DNA from: JAABRU01 sp050180235
GTDB lineage: Bacteria; Desulfobacterota; Desulfobacteria; Desulfobacterales; Desulfococcaceae
Assembly (NCBI GenBank): GCA_050180235.1
Contig: JBFXEJ010000074.1
Span: 1 to 31,243 of the forward strand
DNA: 31,243 nt
Reading direction: 5' to 3'
Position numbers and translations under genes: made by a program. Within the stretch, counting starts at the first letter, position 1; the number at the start of each line of letters is the position of its first letter. Shown one piece after another: positions 12,403 through 21,517 of the stretch. The notes beneath the pieces are model-generated. The model worked only from the letters and a program-made list of their open reading frames with translations. It made no database searches and had not been told where the DNA came from.

Positions 12403-14622
12403 ATGGAACTGGACGAATCTGTTCTGAAAGAATTCATTGATGAGACACTGAAAAATCTTGAAACAGCAGAGATTCATCTGTCGCACCTTGCCCGGGCAGA
12501 AATGCCTGCGGATGAGAAACGGATCCGGGAAGTCCGCCGCGGAATACATTCCATAAAGGGATGTGCGGGTTTTTTTCCTCTGCCGGATGTGGAAAAACTT
12601 GCCGGGGATATGGAAGCCCTGCTGGATGCTGTTCTGGAAAAACGGTGCAAAACAGTATCCGCTGTATGGGAAAACCTGTCCGATGGTGTGCGGATGCTCA
12701 GATTCATGCTTGAAAATACAGATAAAACAGATGGATATTCCATTGACCAGCTTTGCGGGGCAATAACAGAACTGATCGGAACCTCTGAAGCGGAAACAGC
12801 CCTGCCGGCTCCGGCTGTAGCGGATATGCCCGGGAATGAGGAGGACATTGAGATCCGTTTTGAAATAAGTCCCATGACAATCAGAAAACTGCCGGCAATG
12901 CACGAATATCTGTATGTTCTGGAATATGATCTGGCGGAATATGCGTTCAGGGAGGGCAAAACTCCGGTGGCCCTGATCAGGGAACTGATGAGTGTGGGCA
13001 TGATTGTGGATGCGGAAATCCGGTCTTTTGGAAAAGATTTGGATGACAGCTTGCAGGAAGGTCTCTTTTGGTATATTGTGCTGTATTCAACGATCCTGAG
13101 CATGGATTTCATTGATGCCGCAGTGGGGCTGCCTTTGGATCGGATATTTCCTGCAGACAGAGAAAAACTTGGAGATACGGATCTCATCACATACCGGATC
13201 CGTTCCAAAACCCTTTCAATGAGCACATCTCCGGCTGCTTCGGAGAAAACACAGGCGGAACAGGATCTGTATCCTGAAAGCGACCTTTCGGATCATCGCG
13301 CGGAAAACCGGTATGCCCCTCATCCGGAAACGGCATTTATGCAGGAATTTTCAGCAGATGCGGACATTGAACCTGCCTTTGGCATAAGAGGGGAGGCGGA
13401 AGATTTTCCTGCGGATGCCGAATCAGGCAGGGACTGGGCAGGAAACCGTCATGCTGTCCGTATAGATTCTGAAAAACTGGATCATCTTGTCAATCTGGTG
13501 GGCGAACTTATTATAGCTGAATCCATGGTGACAAAAAATCCGGATTTGAAGGGGCTGAGACTTGACAGATTTGAACGTTCAGCTCATAATCTTCGGCGGA
13601 TTATTTCCGAAGTTCAGAACACATCCATGTCAGTGCGGATGTTTTCCCTTGCAGAACTGTTCAGCCGGATGGTACGGATGGTACGGGACATAGCTGCAAA
13701 ACAGGGAAAACAGATACAGGTTAAACTGGAAGGAGAGGAAACCGAAACTGACAGGACTGTTATTGAGCAGATTGCGGATCCGCTGCTTCATATCATCCGT
13801 TATGCTGTACTGTACGGCATAGAGCTTCCTGAAGAGCGGAAAGCCGCGGGAAAATCCGAAACCGCCCTGATCACACTGAAGGCCCGGCATGAGGGGGGAT
13901 ACATCCTGACTGCCGTGTCAGACAACGGCCGGGGGCTGAACCGGGAAGAGATTCTGAAACAGGCTGTCCGCATGGGAACTGTTCAGGGGGATGGAACCCG
14001 GCTCACCTATGAGGAGATATGCCGTCTGATTTTTGAACCTGCCCTGTACGAAAGCGGTGAAAGCGGCATTTTTTCCGTCAGGAATGCGTTTTTCCCCCTG
14101 ATGAAATCCGGTATGGAAAAAATAAAGGGCCGGGCAGAGGTTCACAGCGTCCCGGGTGAAGGGACAGTGTTCACTCTGCGGATTCCCGTCACCCTCACGA
14201 TAATAGACGGAATGCTCATCCGCATCGCTTCCACCCTGCTGACAGTTCCTCTGCTGTCCATACGGGAATCTTTCCGGACAGAGACAGCACAGATCACTGT
14301 CACCATGAGCGGTCAGGAACTGATTCGGATCAGGGATCATCTGCTGCCTGTAATCCGGCTGCACCGGATATACGGCATTGTTCCCGAACATGAAAAACTG
14401 GAACAGGGAATCCTGATAGGCGTGGTTTCCGGAGAGAAGAAGGTCTGTCTGTTTGCAGATGAGATTATCGGTCACCATCAGACCGTTGTCAGGCGGATGC
14501 CGGAATATATCGGAACTGTTTCAGGTATTTCCGGCTGCACCATTCTGGAAAACGGCGGGGTGGGATTTATTCTGGATGTGGGTGAGCTTGTTGATATGAC
14601 CGAAGTTCAGGAAGATGACTGA
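12403..14622 (+). CDS. CheA-like histidine kinase with degenerate ATP site
   Basis: The 739-residue protein has CheA architecture: an HPt (P1) domain with phosphoacceptor His49 in H-S-I-K-G-C-A-G-F-F, a second helical segment (about 140-270), a linker, a P3 dimerisation region (D-S-E-K-L-D-H-L-V-N-L-V-G-E-L near 350), a P4 kinase domain, and a C-terminal CheW-like P5 domain. The kinase domain is damaged. In the N box (normally R-N-A-x-D-H-G-I-E) the Mg/ATP-binding Asn is Tyr467 and D-H is Leu470-Tyr471. The G1 box D-N-G-R-G (507-511) remains. The F-box P-G-F-S-T and the second glycine box G-R-G-V-G-M-D are replaced by P-A-L-Y-E-S and S-G-I-F-S-V-R-N (near 546-561). It is unlikely to autophosphorylate. 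P1 and P5 look intact, suggesting a phosphoacceptor or scaffold for the active CheA downstream. Confidence 0.88.
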   Translation: MELDESVLKEFIDETLKNLETAEIHLSHLARAEMPADEKRIREVRRGIHSIKGCAGFFPLPDVEKLAGDMEALLDAVLEKRCKTVSAVWENLSDGVRMLRFMLENTDKTDGYSIDQLCGAITELIGTSEAETALPAPAVADMPGNEEDIEIRFEISPMTIRKLPAMHEYLYVLEYDLAEYAFREGKTPVALIRELMSVGMIVDAEIRSFGKDLDDSLQEGLFWYIVLYSTILSMDFIDAAVGLPLDRIFPADREKLGDTDLITYRIRSKTLSMSTSPAASEKTQAEQDLYPESDLSDHRAENRYAPHPETAFMQEFSADADIEPAFGIRGEAEDFPADAESGRDWAGNRHAVRIDSEKLDHLVNLVGELIIAESMVTKNPDLKGLRLDRFERSAHNLRRIISEVQNTSMSVRMFSLAELFSRMVRMVRDIAAKQGKQIQVKLEGEETETDRTVIEQIADPLLHIIRYAVLYGIELPEERKAAGKSETALITLKARHEGGYILTAVSDNGRGLNREEILKQAVRMGTVQGDGTRLTYEEICRLIFEPALYESGESGIFSVRNAFFPLMKSGMEKIKGRAEVHSVPGEGTVFTLRIPVTLTIIDGMLIRIASTLLTVPLLSIRESFRTETAQITVTMSGQELIRIRDHLLPVIRLHRIYGIVPEHEKLEQGILIGVVSGEKKVCLFADEIIGHHQTVVRRMPEYIGTVSGISGCTILENGGVGFILDVGELVDMTEVQEDD

Positions 14623-14762
14623 TCCTGTCCGGTCAGTACCGAAGAAAAAATACCGATGAGACAGGTAAAATAACCTGCCCCCCGGTGCCGGATGCTGCTT
14701 TATGGGTGAAGAGGCATCTGTTTTTGGGAACCTGCACCGGGAGTGACAAAAGGAGCAAACGT

Positions 14763-15143
14763 ATGTCAGATCATATTTCTGTTCTGGTGGTGGATGATTT
14801 TTCAACCATGCGCAGAATCATCAAAAAAATACTCACAGGACTGGGGATAGGCAATATCATGGAAGCGGATAACGGAAGCAGGGCATGGCATATACTCAAC
14901 GAACAGAAAGCCGATCTGGTCATATGCGACTGGAATATGCCTGAAATGACCGGCAGGGAACTGCTGGAAAAAGTCAGATCCCGGGAGGATCTGCGCCATA
15001 TTCCCTTTATCATGGTGACAGCCGAGAGCAGGGACAAAATAGCCGTGGAAGGCGATTCGGAAAGTCTGACCAGTTACATGGGAAAACCTTTCAAACCCAA
15101 AGATTTGGAAGACAGACTCAGGGAAGTGCTTTCCGGGTTCTGA
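14763..15143 (+). CDS. cheY: CheY-like single-domain response regulator between the two cheA genes
   Basis: The 126-residue lone receiver has Asp11/Asp12, phosphoacceptor Asp56 (V-I-C-D-W-N-M-P), Thr in I-M-V-T-A-E and Lys in M-G-K-P-F. It is closely related to the CheY at 9982-10407. The ATG at 14763 is preceded by AAAAGGAGCAAAC; the frame extends upstream but homology begins here. It lies between the degenerate cheA (140 bp gap) and the intact cheA (116 bp gap), so it is the natural phosphorylation target of this locus. Confidence 0.93.
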   Translation: MSDHISVLVVDDFSTMRRIIKKILTGLGIGNIMEADNGSRAWHILNEQKADLVICDWNMPEMTGRELLEKVRSREDLRHIPFIMVTAESRDKIAVEGDSESLTSYMGKPFKPKDLEDRLREVLSGF

Positions 15144-15259
15144 TTTGCACAGCAGTCTCGGTATTCAGGTTTCACTGACAGGCAGAACTGAAACCTTCAC
15201 ACAGACATCTTCCGCCTGACAGTCAGAGATGCCAATATTTTAAGGATAAGGATTCAGAA

Positions 15260-17599
15260 ATGCCCATGAATGATGAAAAGGACATCCGAACAGGCTCCGG
15301 AATTCCGGGCAGGGGGGAGGAAGCCCGTCTGTCTCCGGATGATGCGGCAGCCATTCTCATGCAGATTGGACCGGATGATTTTGATGAACTGCTCCGCCTG
15401 GGGCAGATGCTGGATATTATCGGACACAACACTGAATTTTCCGATGCCTGCAGATCAGAAATGCGCAGTGCCTCACAGAAAGTCCGAACTGCCATCGAAG
15501 CTGCCAGACAGGAAAATACGGAAATTCCTGATTCACTTATCTCTGAACTGGAAATTCTGATTGGAAAAGCCATCAGCGAAACCGAAGAAAACGGAAGAGA
15601 AAATATGCCAGAAAAAAACAGTATTCCGGAACACACGGAAAATGTATCCGGGGCAGGTTCGGAGCTGGGATCCGCAGAAAATGATTATATGCCTGAGGAT
15701 GCGGATCTGGAGATGATCGGGGCCTTTATTGCCGAAAGTAATGATCTCATTACCAATGCGGAAGAGGCTCTTCTGTCCCTTGAACGAAATCCTGAAGATA
15801 TGGAAGCGGTCAGCACGGTATTCCGCGCGTTCCACAATATCAAGGGAACATCCGCATTTTTTGAGCTTTCTCTGATGACCGAAATGGCCCATCATGCGGA
15901 ATCCCTGCTGAGCCGTGTGCGTGACCGGGAAATCCGCTACGCGGGAGGCTATCCTGACCTTGCACTCAGATCCGTGGATATGCTCAAGGAGCTTTTCCGC
16001 AATCTGGAAAATGCCATGGCAGGCAATCCCTTTACCAAACCCAAAGGATACGACAGTCTGTTCAGGCTGCTGCAAAACCCTGAGGCCGCAGGTATTTCCG
16101 GCACTTCCCCATCCGCTCCCAAAACTGCCGCTGAAGACGGTTCCGCCTTTGATGATAAAGAGGAAAACGGTGAGGATTCCGTTGCGGAAACTGTTCCGGA
16201 AGAAGCTGAAGAGGACAGGGACGTTACGGAAGAGGACGGAGAAGATGACAGTTATGACAATGATGATGAAAGGGAAATGCACCGGCCGGAAACGCCAAAG
16301 ACAGTGACTCCGGCACAGAAACCTGCTGTTCGCGGAAAAATGCCGCAGAAAAAAATATCAGGATCTGCCGCCTCTCCGGGTACTTCAGAACCATCCAGGA
16401 CAAAGTCCCAGCGTTCCCGGCAGCAGGTGGTGGAATCCTCCATACGGGTGCCGACCGACCGTCTGGACCGTTTTATAGATATGGTGGGCGAACTGGTGGT
16501 TTCCCATTCCATGGTGGCCCAGGATCAGGTGGTGGTGGCCTCAGGGTATCATGAACTGCAGAAAAAGGTGGCCCACACCAGCAAAATCGTGCGGGAACTC
16601 CAGAATATGAGCATGTCCATGCGCATGATCCCCCTGAAAACCACCTTCAGGAAGATGGCGCGTCTGGTGAGGGATTTATCCCGCAAATTCGGCAAAAACG
16701 TTACCTTTGTCACGGAAGGCGAGGATACGGAAATTGACCGGAACATGGTTGACATTATCAGTGATCCTCTGGTGCATATGGTGCGAAACGCGCTGGATCA
16801 TGGAATTGAACTTCCCGAAGAACGTGAAAAAGCCGGAAAACCCCGCTACGGATCGGTACATCTTTCGGCCTGCCATTCGGCCGGAAGTGTGGTGGTGGAA
16901 ATCACAGATGACGGACGGGGACTTGACCGGGAACGGATTCTGGCAAAGGCAAGGGAAATCGGGCTGGTGGATGAAGACGCCAATCCCGGGGACAGGGAGG
17001 TTTACAATCTGATCTTTGAACCTGGTTTTTCCACAGCCAAAATTGTGTCCGATGTATCCGGACGCGGTGTGGGAATGGATGTTGTAAGACGGAATATTGA
17101 CAATATCCGGGGCCATGTTGAAATACAGTCCCGTCCGGGCAGGGGCAGCACCTTTAAAATGAGTCTGCCTCTGACTTTGGCGATTATTGACGGAATGGTG
17201 GTGCGTGTCGGCAAAGAAAAATATGTCATACCGACCATTTCCATTGTCCGCTCAGTACAGCCTGATCCGGCAGATATTTTCACTGTTCTACGCCGGGGTG
17301 AAATGCTCCGGCTGCAGGGGAAACTGATACCTGTTTTCCGGCTTGCCGAACTTTTCCATGTGGAAGGGGCTGAAACAGATATGACCCGTGCCATCGCGGT
17401 GGTGGTGGAAAATGACGAGCACCAGGCCGGGCTGCTGGTGGATGAACTTATAGGAAGTCAGCAGATCGTAATCAAAACCCTGGGCGAAACCCTGGGAAAT
17501 ATCACCGGCATTTCAGGAAGCGCGATTATGCCTGACGGCAAAGTCGGACTGATTCTGGATGTGGGGGGGCTGGTCAGGCTTGCCAATGCGGGAAACTAG
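15260..17599 (+). CDS. cheA: chemotaxis sensor histidine kinase CheA (intact)
   Basis: CheA autophosphorylates in response to receptor arrays and passes phosphate to CheY and CheB. The 779-residue protein starts with an N-terminal extension of about 145 residues without a recognised domain. An HPt domain follows with His192 in F-H-N-I-K-G-T-S-A-F-F, then a very acidic linker (about 290-335), a P3 helix pair (R-L-D-R-F-I-D-M-V-G-E-L-V-V near 400), the kinase domain and a CheW-like P5 domain. All ATP-site boxes are canonical: N box with Asn510 (V-R-N-A-L-D-H-G-I-E), G1 D-D-G-R-G, F-box F-E-P-G-F-S-T-A and G2 G-R-G-V-G-M-D-V-V. No P2 domain is evident. It contrasts with the degenerate CheA upstream. 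The CheR gene begins 37 bp later. Confidence 0.96.
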   Translation: MPMNDEKDIRTGSGIPGRGEEARLSPDDAAAILMQIGPDDFDELLRLGQMLDIIGHNTEFSDACRSEMRSASQKVRTAIEAARQENTEIPDSLISELEILIGKAISETEENGRENMPEKNSIPEHTENVSGAGSELGSAENDYMPEDADLEMIGAFIAESNDLITNAEEALLSLERNPEDMEAVSTVFRAFHNIKGTSAFFELSLMTEMAHHAESLLSRVRDREIRYAGGYPDLALRSVDMLKELFRNLENAMAGNPFTKPKGYDSLFRLLQNPEAAGISGTSPSAPKTAAEDGSAFDDKEENGEDSVAETVPEEAEEDRDVTEEDGEDDSYDNDDEREMHRPETPKTVTPAQKPAVRGKMPQKKISGSAASPGTSEPSRTKSQRSRQQVVESSIRVPTDRLDRFIDMVGELVVSHSMVAQDQVVVASGYHELQKKVAHTSKIVRELQNMSMSMRMIPLKTTFRKMARLVRDLSRKFGKNVTFVTEGEDTEIDRNMVDIISDPLVHMVRNALDHGIELPEEREKAGKPRYGSVHLSACHSAGSVVVEITDDGRGLDRERILAKAREIGLVDEDANPGDREVYNLIFEPGFSTAKIVSDVSGRGVGMDVVRRNIDNIRGHVEIQSRPGRGSTFKMSLPLTLAIIDGMVVRVGKEKYVIPTISIVRSVQPDPADIFTVLRRGEMLRLQGKLIPVFRLAELFHVEGAETDMTRAIAVVVENDEHQAGLLVDELIGSQQIVIKTLGETLGNITGISGSAIMPDGKVGLILDVGGLVRLANAGN

Positions 17600-17636
17600 T
17601 GATTATTCTGCCGATGATGCAAAGAGAGGCATCCCC

Positions 17637-18449
17637 ATGAATCTGATGGCAGCCGAACTGACGGAAAAGCAGTTCAGAAAAATCAGCCAGTTGATTTATC
17701 ATCTTTGCGGGATTAATCTCAAGGAGGGAAAGCAGGCTCTGGTCAGGGCAAGACTTATGAAACGCCTGCGTGCGCTCAGACTCAGTGATTTTGATGAATA
17801 TATGAAATATCTGGACGGAGATCAGGGAACACATGAACTGAGTTATCTGATTGATGTCATGACAACCAACAAGACGAGCTTTTTCCGGGAACCCGAGCAT
17901 TTCCGCTATCTGTGCGATCAGATTCTGCCGGGACTCAGCAGCCGGAAACTGCGATTCTGGACAGCAGCCTGCTCGTCGGGTGAGGAGCCTTTTTCCCTGG
18001 CCATACTGCTGCGGGAGCATCTTCCTGATGTGGATATGCGGGACGTGAAAATACTGGCCACGGATATTTCAACAAAAATGCTTGAAAAAGCACGCAATGC
18101 CGTTTACAGTGAGGAAACAGTCCGGGATATTCCGCCCCGGTATCTGCAGAAGTATTTTCATACAGCACCGCATGACGGCTCTTTTTACAGACTCAGGGAC
18201 GAAGTCAGACTCATGGTGCGCCTGGGCTGGCTGAATCTGATGGACAACTGGCCCATGAAAGGTCCCTTTAATGTGATTTTCTGCCGCAATGTAATGATTT
18301 ATTTTGACAGACCCACACAGCAGAGGCTGATCAGCCGTTTATGGGAACTTCTGGAACCCGGAGGCCACCTGTTTGTCGGACACTCCGAGGGACTGTCCGC
18401 TGTTTCGCACAGATTCCGGTATGTCCGGCCTGCTGTTTACAAAAAATGA
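17637..18449 (+). CDS. cheR: chemotaxis protein methyltransferase CheR
   Basis: CheR methylates receptor glutamates using S-adenosylmethionine. The 270-residue protein has the N-terminal helical domain (L-T-E-K-Q-F-R-K-I-S-Q-L-I-Y-x-x-C-G-I-N-L near residues 8-28), the T-x-N-x-T-S-F-F-R-E substrate-contact segment near 83-92, the SAM site W-T-A-A-C-S-S-G-E-E-P-F-S-L-A near 114-128, and the motif I-F-C-R-N-V-M-I-Y-F-D near 214-224. ATG 17637 is preceded by GAGAGG at 7-8 nt; the upstream part of the frame overlaps the end of cheA and is rejected. It forms an enzyme pair with the CheB at 21518. Confidence 0.95.
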   Translation: MNLMAAELTEKQFRKISQLIYHLCGINLKEGKQALVRARLMKRLRALRLSDFDEYMKYLDGDQGTHELSYLIDVMTTNKTSFFREPEHFRYLCDQILPGLSSRKLRFWTAACSSGEEPFSLAILLREHLPDVDMRDVKILATDISTKMLEKARNAVYSEETVRDIPPRYLQKYFHTAPHDGSFYRLRDEVRLMVRLGWLNLMDNWPMKGPFNVIFCRNVMIYFDRPTQQRLISRLWELLEPGGHLFVGHSEGLSAVSHRFRYVRPAVYKK

Positions 18450-18477
18450 TTCTTCATAATCTGTTAGGTTTGAATCA

Positions 18478-18951
18478 ATGAGACATGTTGTTTTAGTGGG
18501 GGATATGAAGGTCGGAAGAAGTGATGACATTCTCGTCACACACGCACTGGGAAGCTGTCTGGGGCTGATGATTTATGATCCCGATGCAAAGGTGGGGGGA
18601 CTGCTTCATGCTATGCTGCCCCTGTCCAAAATCAACCCGCAGAAGGCTGAGGCCAATCCCTTCATGTTCGTGGATACCGGTGTGCCCAGACTGTTCAAGT
18701 CTGTTTACGAACTTGGTGGAAAAAAAAACAGAATGATCGTCAAGGCCGCAGGATGCGGCCGGCCTCTGAGCAATAATGAAATGTTCAAAATCGGCGAGCG
18801 GAATTATATCGTGCTGAAAAAGATGCTTTGGAAGAACAATGTTCTTCTGGAGTCTGAGGATATCGGCGGCACGGCCAGCCGCACTGTTCATTTTGAACTG
18901 TCCAGCGGCAGGGTTATTATCAGCAGCAACAGTCAGAAGCAGGATTTGTAA
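18478..18951 (+). CDS. cheD: chemoreceptor glutamine deamidase CheD
   Basis: CheD deamidates specific receptor glutamines to glutamates and in some bacteria interacts with CheC/CheX-type phosphatases. The 157-residue protein has the family catalytic residues: Cys27 in A-L-G-S-C-L-G, His44 in G-G-L-L-H-A-M-L-P, and Thr21 in L-V-T-H, the same numbers as in the Thermotoga enzyme as I recall them. The conserved segments F-V-D-T-G near 63-68 and K-A-A-G-C-G-R near 89-95 follow. The gene lies 28 bp after cheR and directly before the receptor gene, whose product is its likely substrate. Confidence 0.94.
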   Translation: MRHVVLVGDMKVGRSDDILVTHALGSCLGLMIYDPDAKVGGLLHAMLPLSKINPQKAEANPFMFVDTGVPRLFKSVYELGGKKNRMIVKAAGCGRPLSNNEMFKIGERNYIVLKKMLWKNNVLLESEDIGGTASRTVHFELSSGRVIISSNSQKQDL

Positions 18952-19053
18952 ATTTATGTCAGTTGTCAGCAGCATTTCAGTGCCGGATATCCGGCCCCGG
19001 AATGGAATCTGATGACAGGGAATTCCGTGGCATGAACCTGAGAAAAGGAAAAA

Positions 19054-20559
19054 ATGGAAACTTCGTCTACCGTAAAAAGAACAGGGAAAATTTTTTTAAT
19101 CATGGTGCTGGCATCTGTTTTGCTTTCAGTTGCGCTGAGTTCTGCGGAATTTTTTTTGGAAAAAAAACGTCTCGATCAGGAATTCAGGGAATCTGTCAGA
19201 CCTGTTCCCAAGCGGCTTGTAGACAGTCTGGAAAATCCCATGTGGATTCTGGATGCAAAGATCGCACAGAAACTTGTGGATCTGGAAATGGAAAACAGAA
19301 AGATTCATGCGGTTATTGTCCGGGAAGCGGATGACAAAACGGTTTTTCTGGCCAGACAAAGGGATAAAAACGGCGGTATCGTAAACGCGGAAGGCAGTAT
19401 TTCCGAAAAGCATATTCCGGAAAAAAAGGAAATACGCCACGGTGAGAAAAACATCGGATATGTGGATATCTGGTTTTCAAAAGAAACAGTGGAGGCGTCC
19501 CTGAAATCCCTGCTCAGATACATGGGGATCAAAGTGATCGTTATGAGTGTGCTGCTGTCCGGGCTGCTTCTGGGAATCATAAAACTGACGCTGCTCAACC
19601 GGATAAACGAAGTGATCCTGGGACTTGACAGGGTGGGAAAAGAGATAGAATCTGCATCAGGCCGGGTTTCTTCCACAGGACATCATCTTACGGAAGGTGC
19701 TTCCCGGCAGGCTGCCGCAGTGGAGGAAACTTCGGCATCCCTGGAGGAAATTGCCTCCATGATCCAGCAGAATGCCCGTAATGTCAGTCATTCCAACAAT
19801 CTTATGATTGAAACTTCCAGAGTGGTTTTCCAGGCAGGCGGCTCCATGACAGAACTGACCGCTTCCATGGAAAAAATATCCTCCACAGGCGATCAGACCA
19901 AAAAAGTGATCAGAACCATTGAGGAAATTGCTTTTCAGACCAATCTTCTGGCTTTAAACGCGGCAGTGGAGGCAGCGCGGGCAGGTGAAAGCGGTGCCGG
20001 TTTTGCTGTGGTTGCCGAGGAAGTCAGAAATCTGGCCATGCGATCCGGTGAGGCAGCAAAAAACACAGCATCTCTTATAGAAGCCTCAGTGGAGGGAATC
20101 CGCAGCGGAACCCAACTGGTTTTCAGGGCCAACGAAGCCTTTGGAAGGGTCGCTCAAGGATCGCGGAAAGTGGCAGAACTCCTGGAAGAGGTGACAGCCG
20201 CATCCCAGGATCAGGCAGAAGGCATCCGGCAGGTCAGCAGGGCAATGGTGGAAATAGACAAAGTGACCCAGGAAAATGCTGCCAGCGTGGAGGAAACCGG
20301 GGCAGCCATTGCGGAAATAGAAGGTCAGATCAAACGGATAAAGGATTTTGTTATGGAACTGGTATCTCTGGGCGGTGGGAAAAAAAAGAGTATCGGTTCT
20401 GAATCCAGGGAAAACAGGGAAATCCGCTCCGAACTGCCAACCCCGCTGCGCTCAGGTTCCGGATCTGAAAAAAAAGCAAACCTGTTTCCAAAAACGTCTT
20501 CATCCCTGTCCCGGCCTGTTCTGACAGAAGACAGCAGTGGTGAATCCGATGATTTCTGA
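19054..20559 (+). CDS. methyl-accepting chemotaxis protein with small periplasmic sensor
   Basis: The 501-residue receptor has a first membrane span at about 13-31, a periplasmic region at about 32-158 and a second span at about 159-178. The signalling coiled coil has its hairpin tip at about 291-312 (E-I-A-F-Q-T-N-L-L-A-L-N-A-A-V-E-A-A-R-A). The periplasmic part contains W-I-L-D at about 64-67 and a short alpha/beta-like segment (H-A-V-I-V-R-E-A-D-D) near 85-94. It is too small for a double Cache domain and I do not name it. Only about 25-40 residues separate TM2 from the coiled coil and I see no HAMP signature. The C-terminus (440-501) is a flexible, Ser-rich tail without a CheR-docking pentapeptide. 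ATG 19054 has AAGGA at suitable spacing. It is probably the cognate receptor of this locus. Confidence 0.93.
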   Translation: METSSTVKRTGKIFLIMVLASVLLSVALSSAEFFLEKKRLDQEFRESVRPVPKRLVDSLENPMWILDAKIAQKLVDLEMENRKIHAVIVREADDKTVFLARQRDKNGGIVNAEGSISEKHIPEKKEIRHGEKNIGYVDIWFSKETVEASLKSLLRYMGIKVIVMSVLLSGLLLGIIKLTLLNRINEVILGLDRVGKEIESASGRVSSTGHHLTEGASRQAAAVEETSASLEEIASMIQQNARNVSHSNNLMIETSRVVFQAGGSMTELTASMEKISSTGDQTKKVIRTIEEIAFQTNLLALNAAVEAARAGESGAGFAVVAEEVRNLAMRSGEAAKNTASLIEASVEGIRSGTQLVFRANEAFGRVAQGSRKVAELLEEVTAASQDQAEGIRQVSRAMVEIDKVTQENAASVEETGAAIAEIEGQIKRIKDFVMELVSLGGGKKKSIGSESRENREIRSELPTPLRSGSGSEKKANLFPKTSSSLSRPVLTEDSSGESDDF

Positions 20560-20615
20560 TCCGGCTGTACACATATACGAATTGGCGATGACATGGTGAT
20601 AAAGGGGTAGTAAAA

Positions 20616-21014
20616 ATGGTCATTAATGTCCTGGTGGTTGATGATAGCGCTGTCATGCGGGCGATGATAATCAAAACCATGAAAATGAGCGGTCTGCCTG
20701 TAGGCAAGATTCATCAGGCTGCAAACGGGAAAGAGGGACTGGAGATTCTCCGGCAGCATTGGATAGACCTTGTGATTGCAGATATTAACATGCCTGTTAT
20801 GAACGGCGAAGAGATGATCGATCAGATGCTGGCCCATCCGGAAACAAGGGATGTTTCAATTATTGTCATATCCACCGAGGGAAGCGATACGCGTATCGAA
20901 CGTCTTCTGCACAAAGGTGCCGCGTTTGTCCATAAGCCGTTCACACCGGAAAATATCCGTGATACTGTCCGAAAAATTATGGATTTGGAAAACGATGATG
21001 ACGAAACAGATTGA
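20616..21014 (+). CDS. cheY: CheY-like single-domain response regulator coupled to a CheX-like phosphatase
   Basis: The 132-residue lone receiver has Asp9/Asp10 (V-L-V-V-D-D-S), phosphoacceptor Asp56 in V-I-A-D-I-N-M-P, a Ser-Thr pair in V-I-S-T-E-G, and Lys in V-H-K-P-F. It differs from the other three CheY proteins in the window (D-I-N-M-P instead of D-W-x-M-P) and ends in a run of acidic residues. Its last codons overlap the start of the CheX-like gene by about 20 bp, implying translational coupling and a direct CheY/phosphatase pair. Confidence 0.93.
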   Translation: MVINVLVVDDSAVMRAMIIKTMKMSGLPVGKIHQAANGKEGLEILRQHWIDLVIADINMPVMNGEEMIDQMLAHPETRDVSIIVISTEGSDTRIERLLHKGAAFVHKPFTPENIRDTVRKIMDLENDDDETD

Positions 21015-21495
21015 GCATATACTCTGGCAGGTGACAGAGGATGTCATGGGAAAACTGGCTTTCATGTTTTCCTATCCTGATGATGAATCCGCGGAGGAAA
21101 GCAGCGCAGACGAAGGGGAAAAGATCATTTCTTCCGTGTCTTTCAAAGGGCTTTTTGACGGGAAACTGGAGATGCTTGTCTCCCCCGGAATTCTTCCGGA
21201 TCTGGCCGGAAATATGCTGGGGCTTGACGATGGTGAGACTGCCACGGAAGAAGAACAGTATGACGCCATAAAGGAACTTGTCAATGTGATCTGCGGCAAT
21301 CTTCTGCCTGAAATCGCTGGGAAGCAGGCCATCTTCAAAGTCGGTGTGCCGCAGACAGGAGGGGAAAGGGGCCTCAGCGGCGGAAAACCACTGGCAAGGG
21401 TCAGTATGATGATAGAGGATGAAAGATGCGAAATCCGTCTCTGGGTTCAGGGGCAGATTCCCTCTGATTTCCCGGCACCGGGGGCCGGAAACTGA
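20995..21495 (+). CDS. CheX/CheC-like phosphatase
   Basis: The 166-residue protein carries the CheC/CheX phosphatase signature D-A-I-K-E-L-V-N-V-I-C-G-N at 90-102, with Glu94 and Asn97 as the expected catalytic pair. The surrounding fold elements (F-D-G-K-L-E-M-L-V near 54-62, L-A-G-N-M-L-G near 70-76) match the family. The start is one of two tandem ATG codons at 20995 and 20998, inside the end of cheY; the longer frame upstream is only the other reading of cheY. A Glu/Asp/Ser-rich stretch (29-42) is inserted in the N-terminal part. With the cheX at 7935 the window has two such phosphatases, each following a cheY on the same strand. Confidence 0.85.
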   Translation: MMTKQIEHILWQVTEDVMGKLAFMFSYPDDESAEESSADEGEKIISSVSFKGLFDGKLEMLVSPGILPDLAGNMLGLDDGETATEEEQYDAIKELVNVICGNLLPEIAGKQAIFKVGVPQTGGERGLSGGKPLARVSMMIEDERCEIRLWVQGQIPSDFPAPGAGN

Positions 21496-21517
21496 CATAT
21501 GCAGCAGAGAGAGAAAA

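Noticed and set aside
18963..19334. 123-codon frame overlapping the start of the receptor gene
   Set aside because: It is an alternative reading of the receptor N-terminus; the receptor frame has the ribosome-binding site, membrane span and full domain set.
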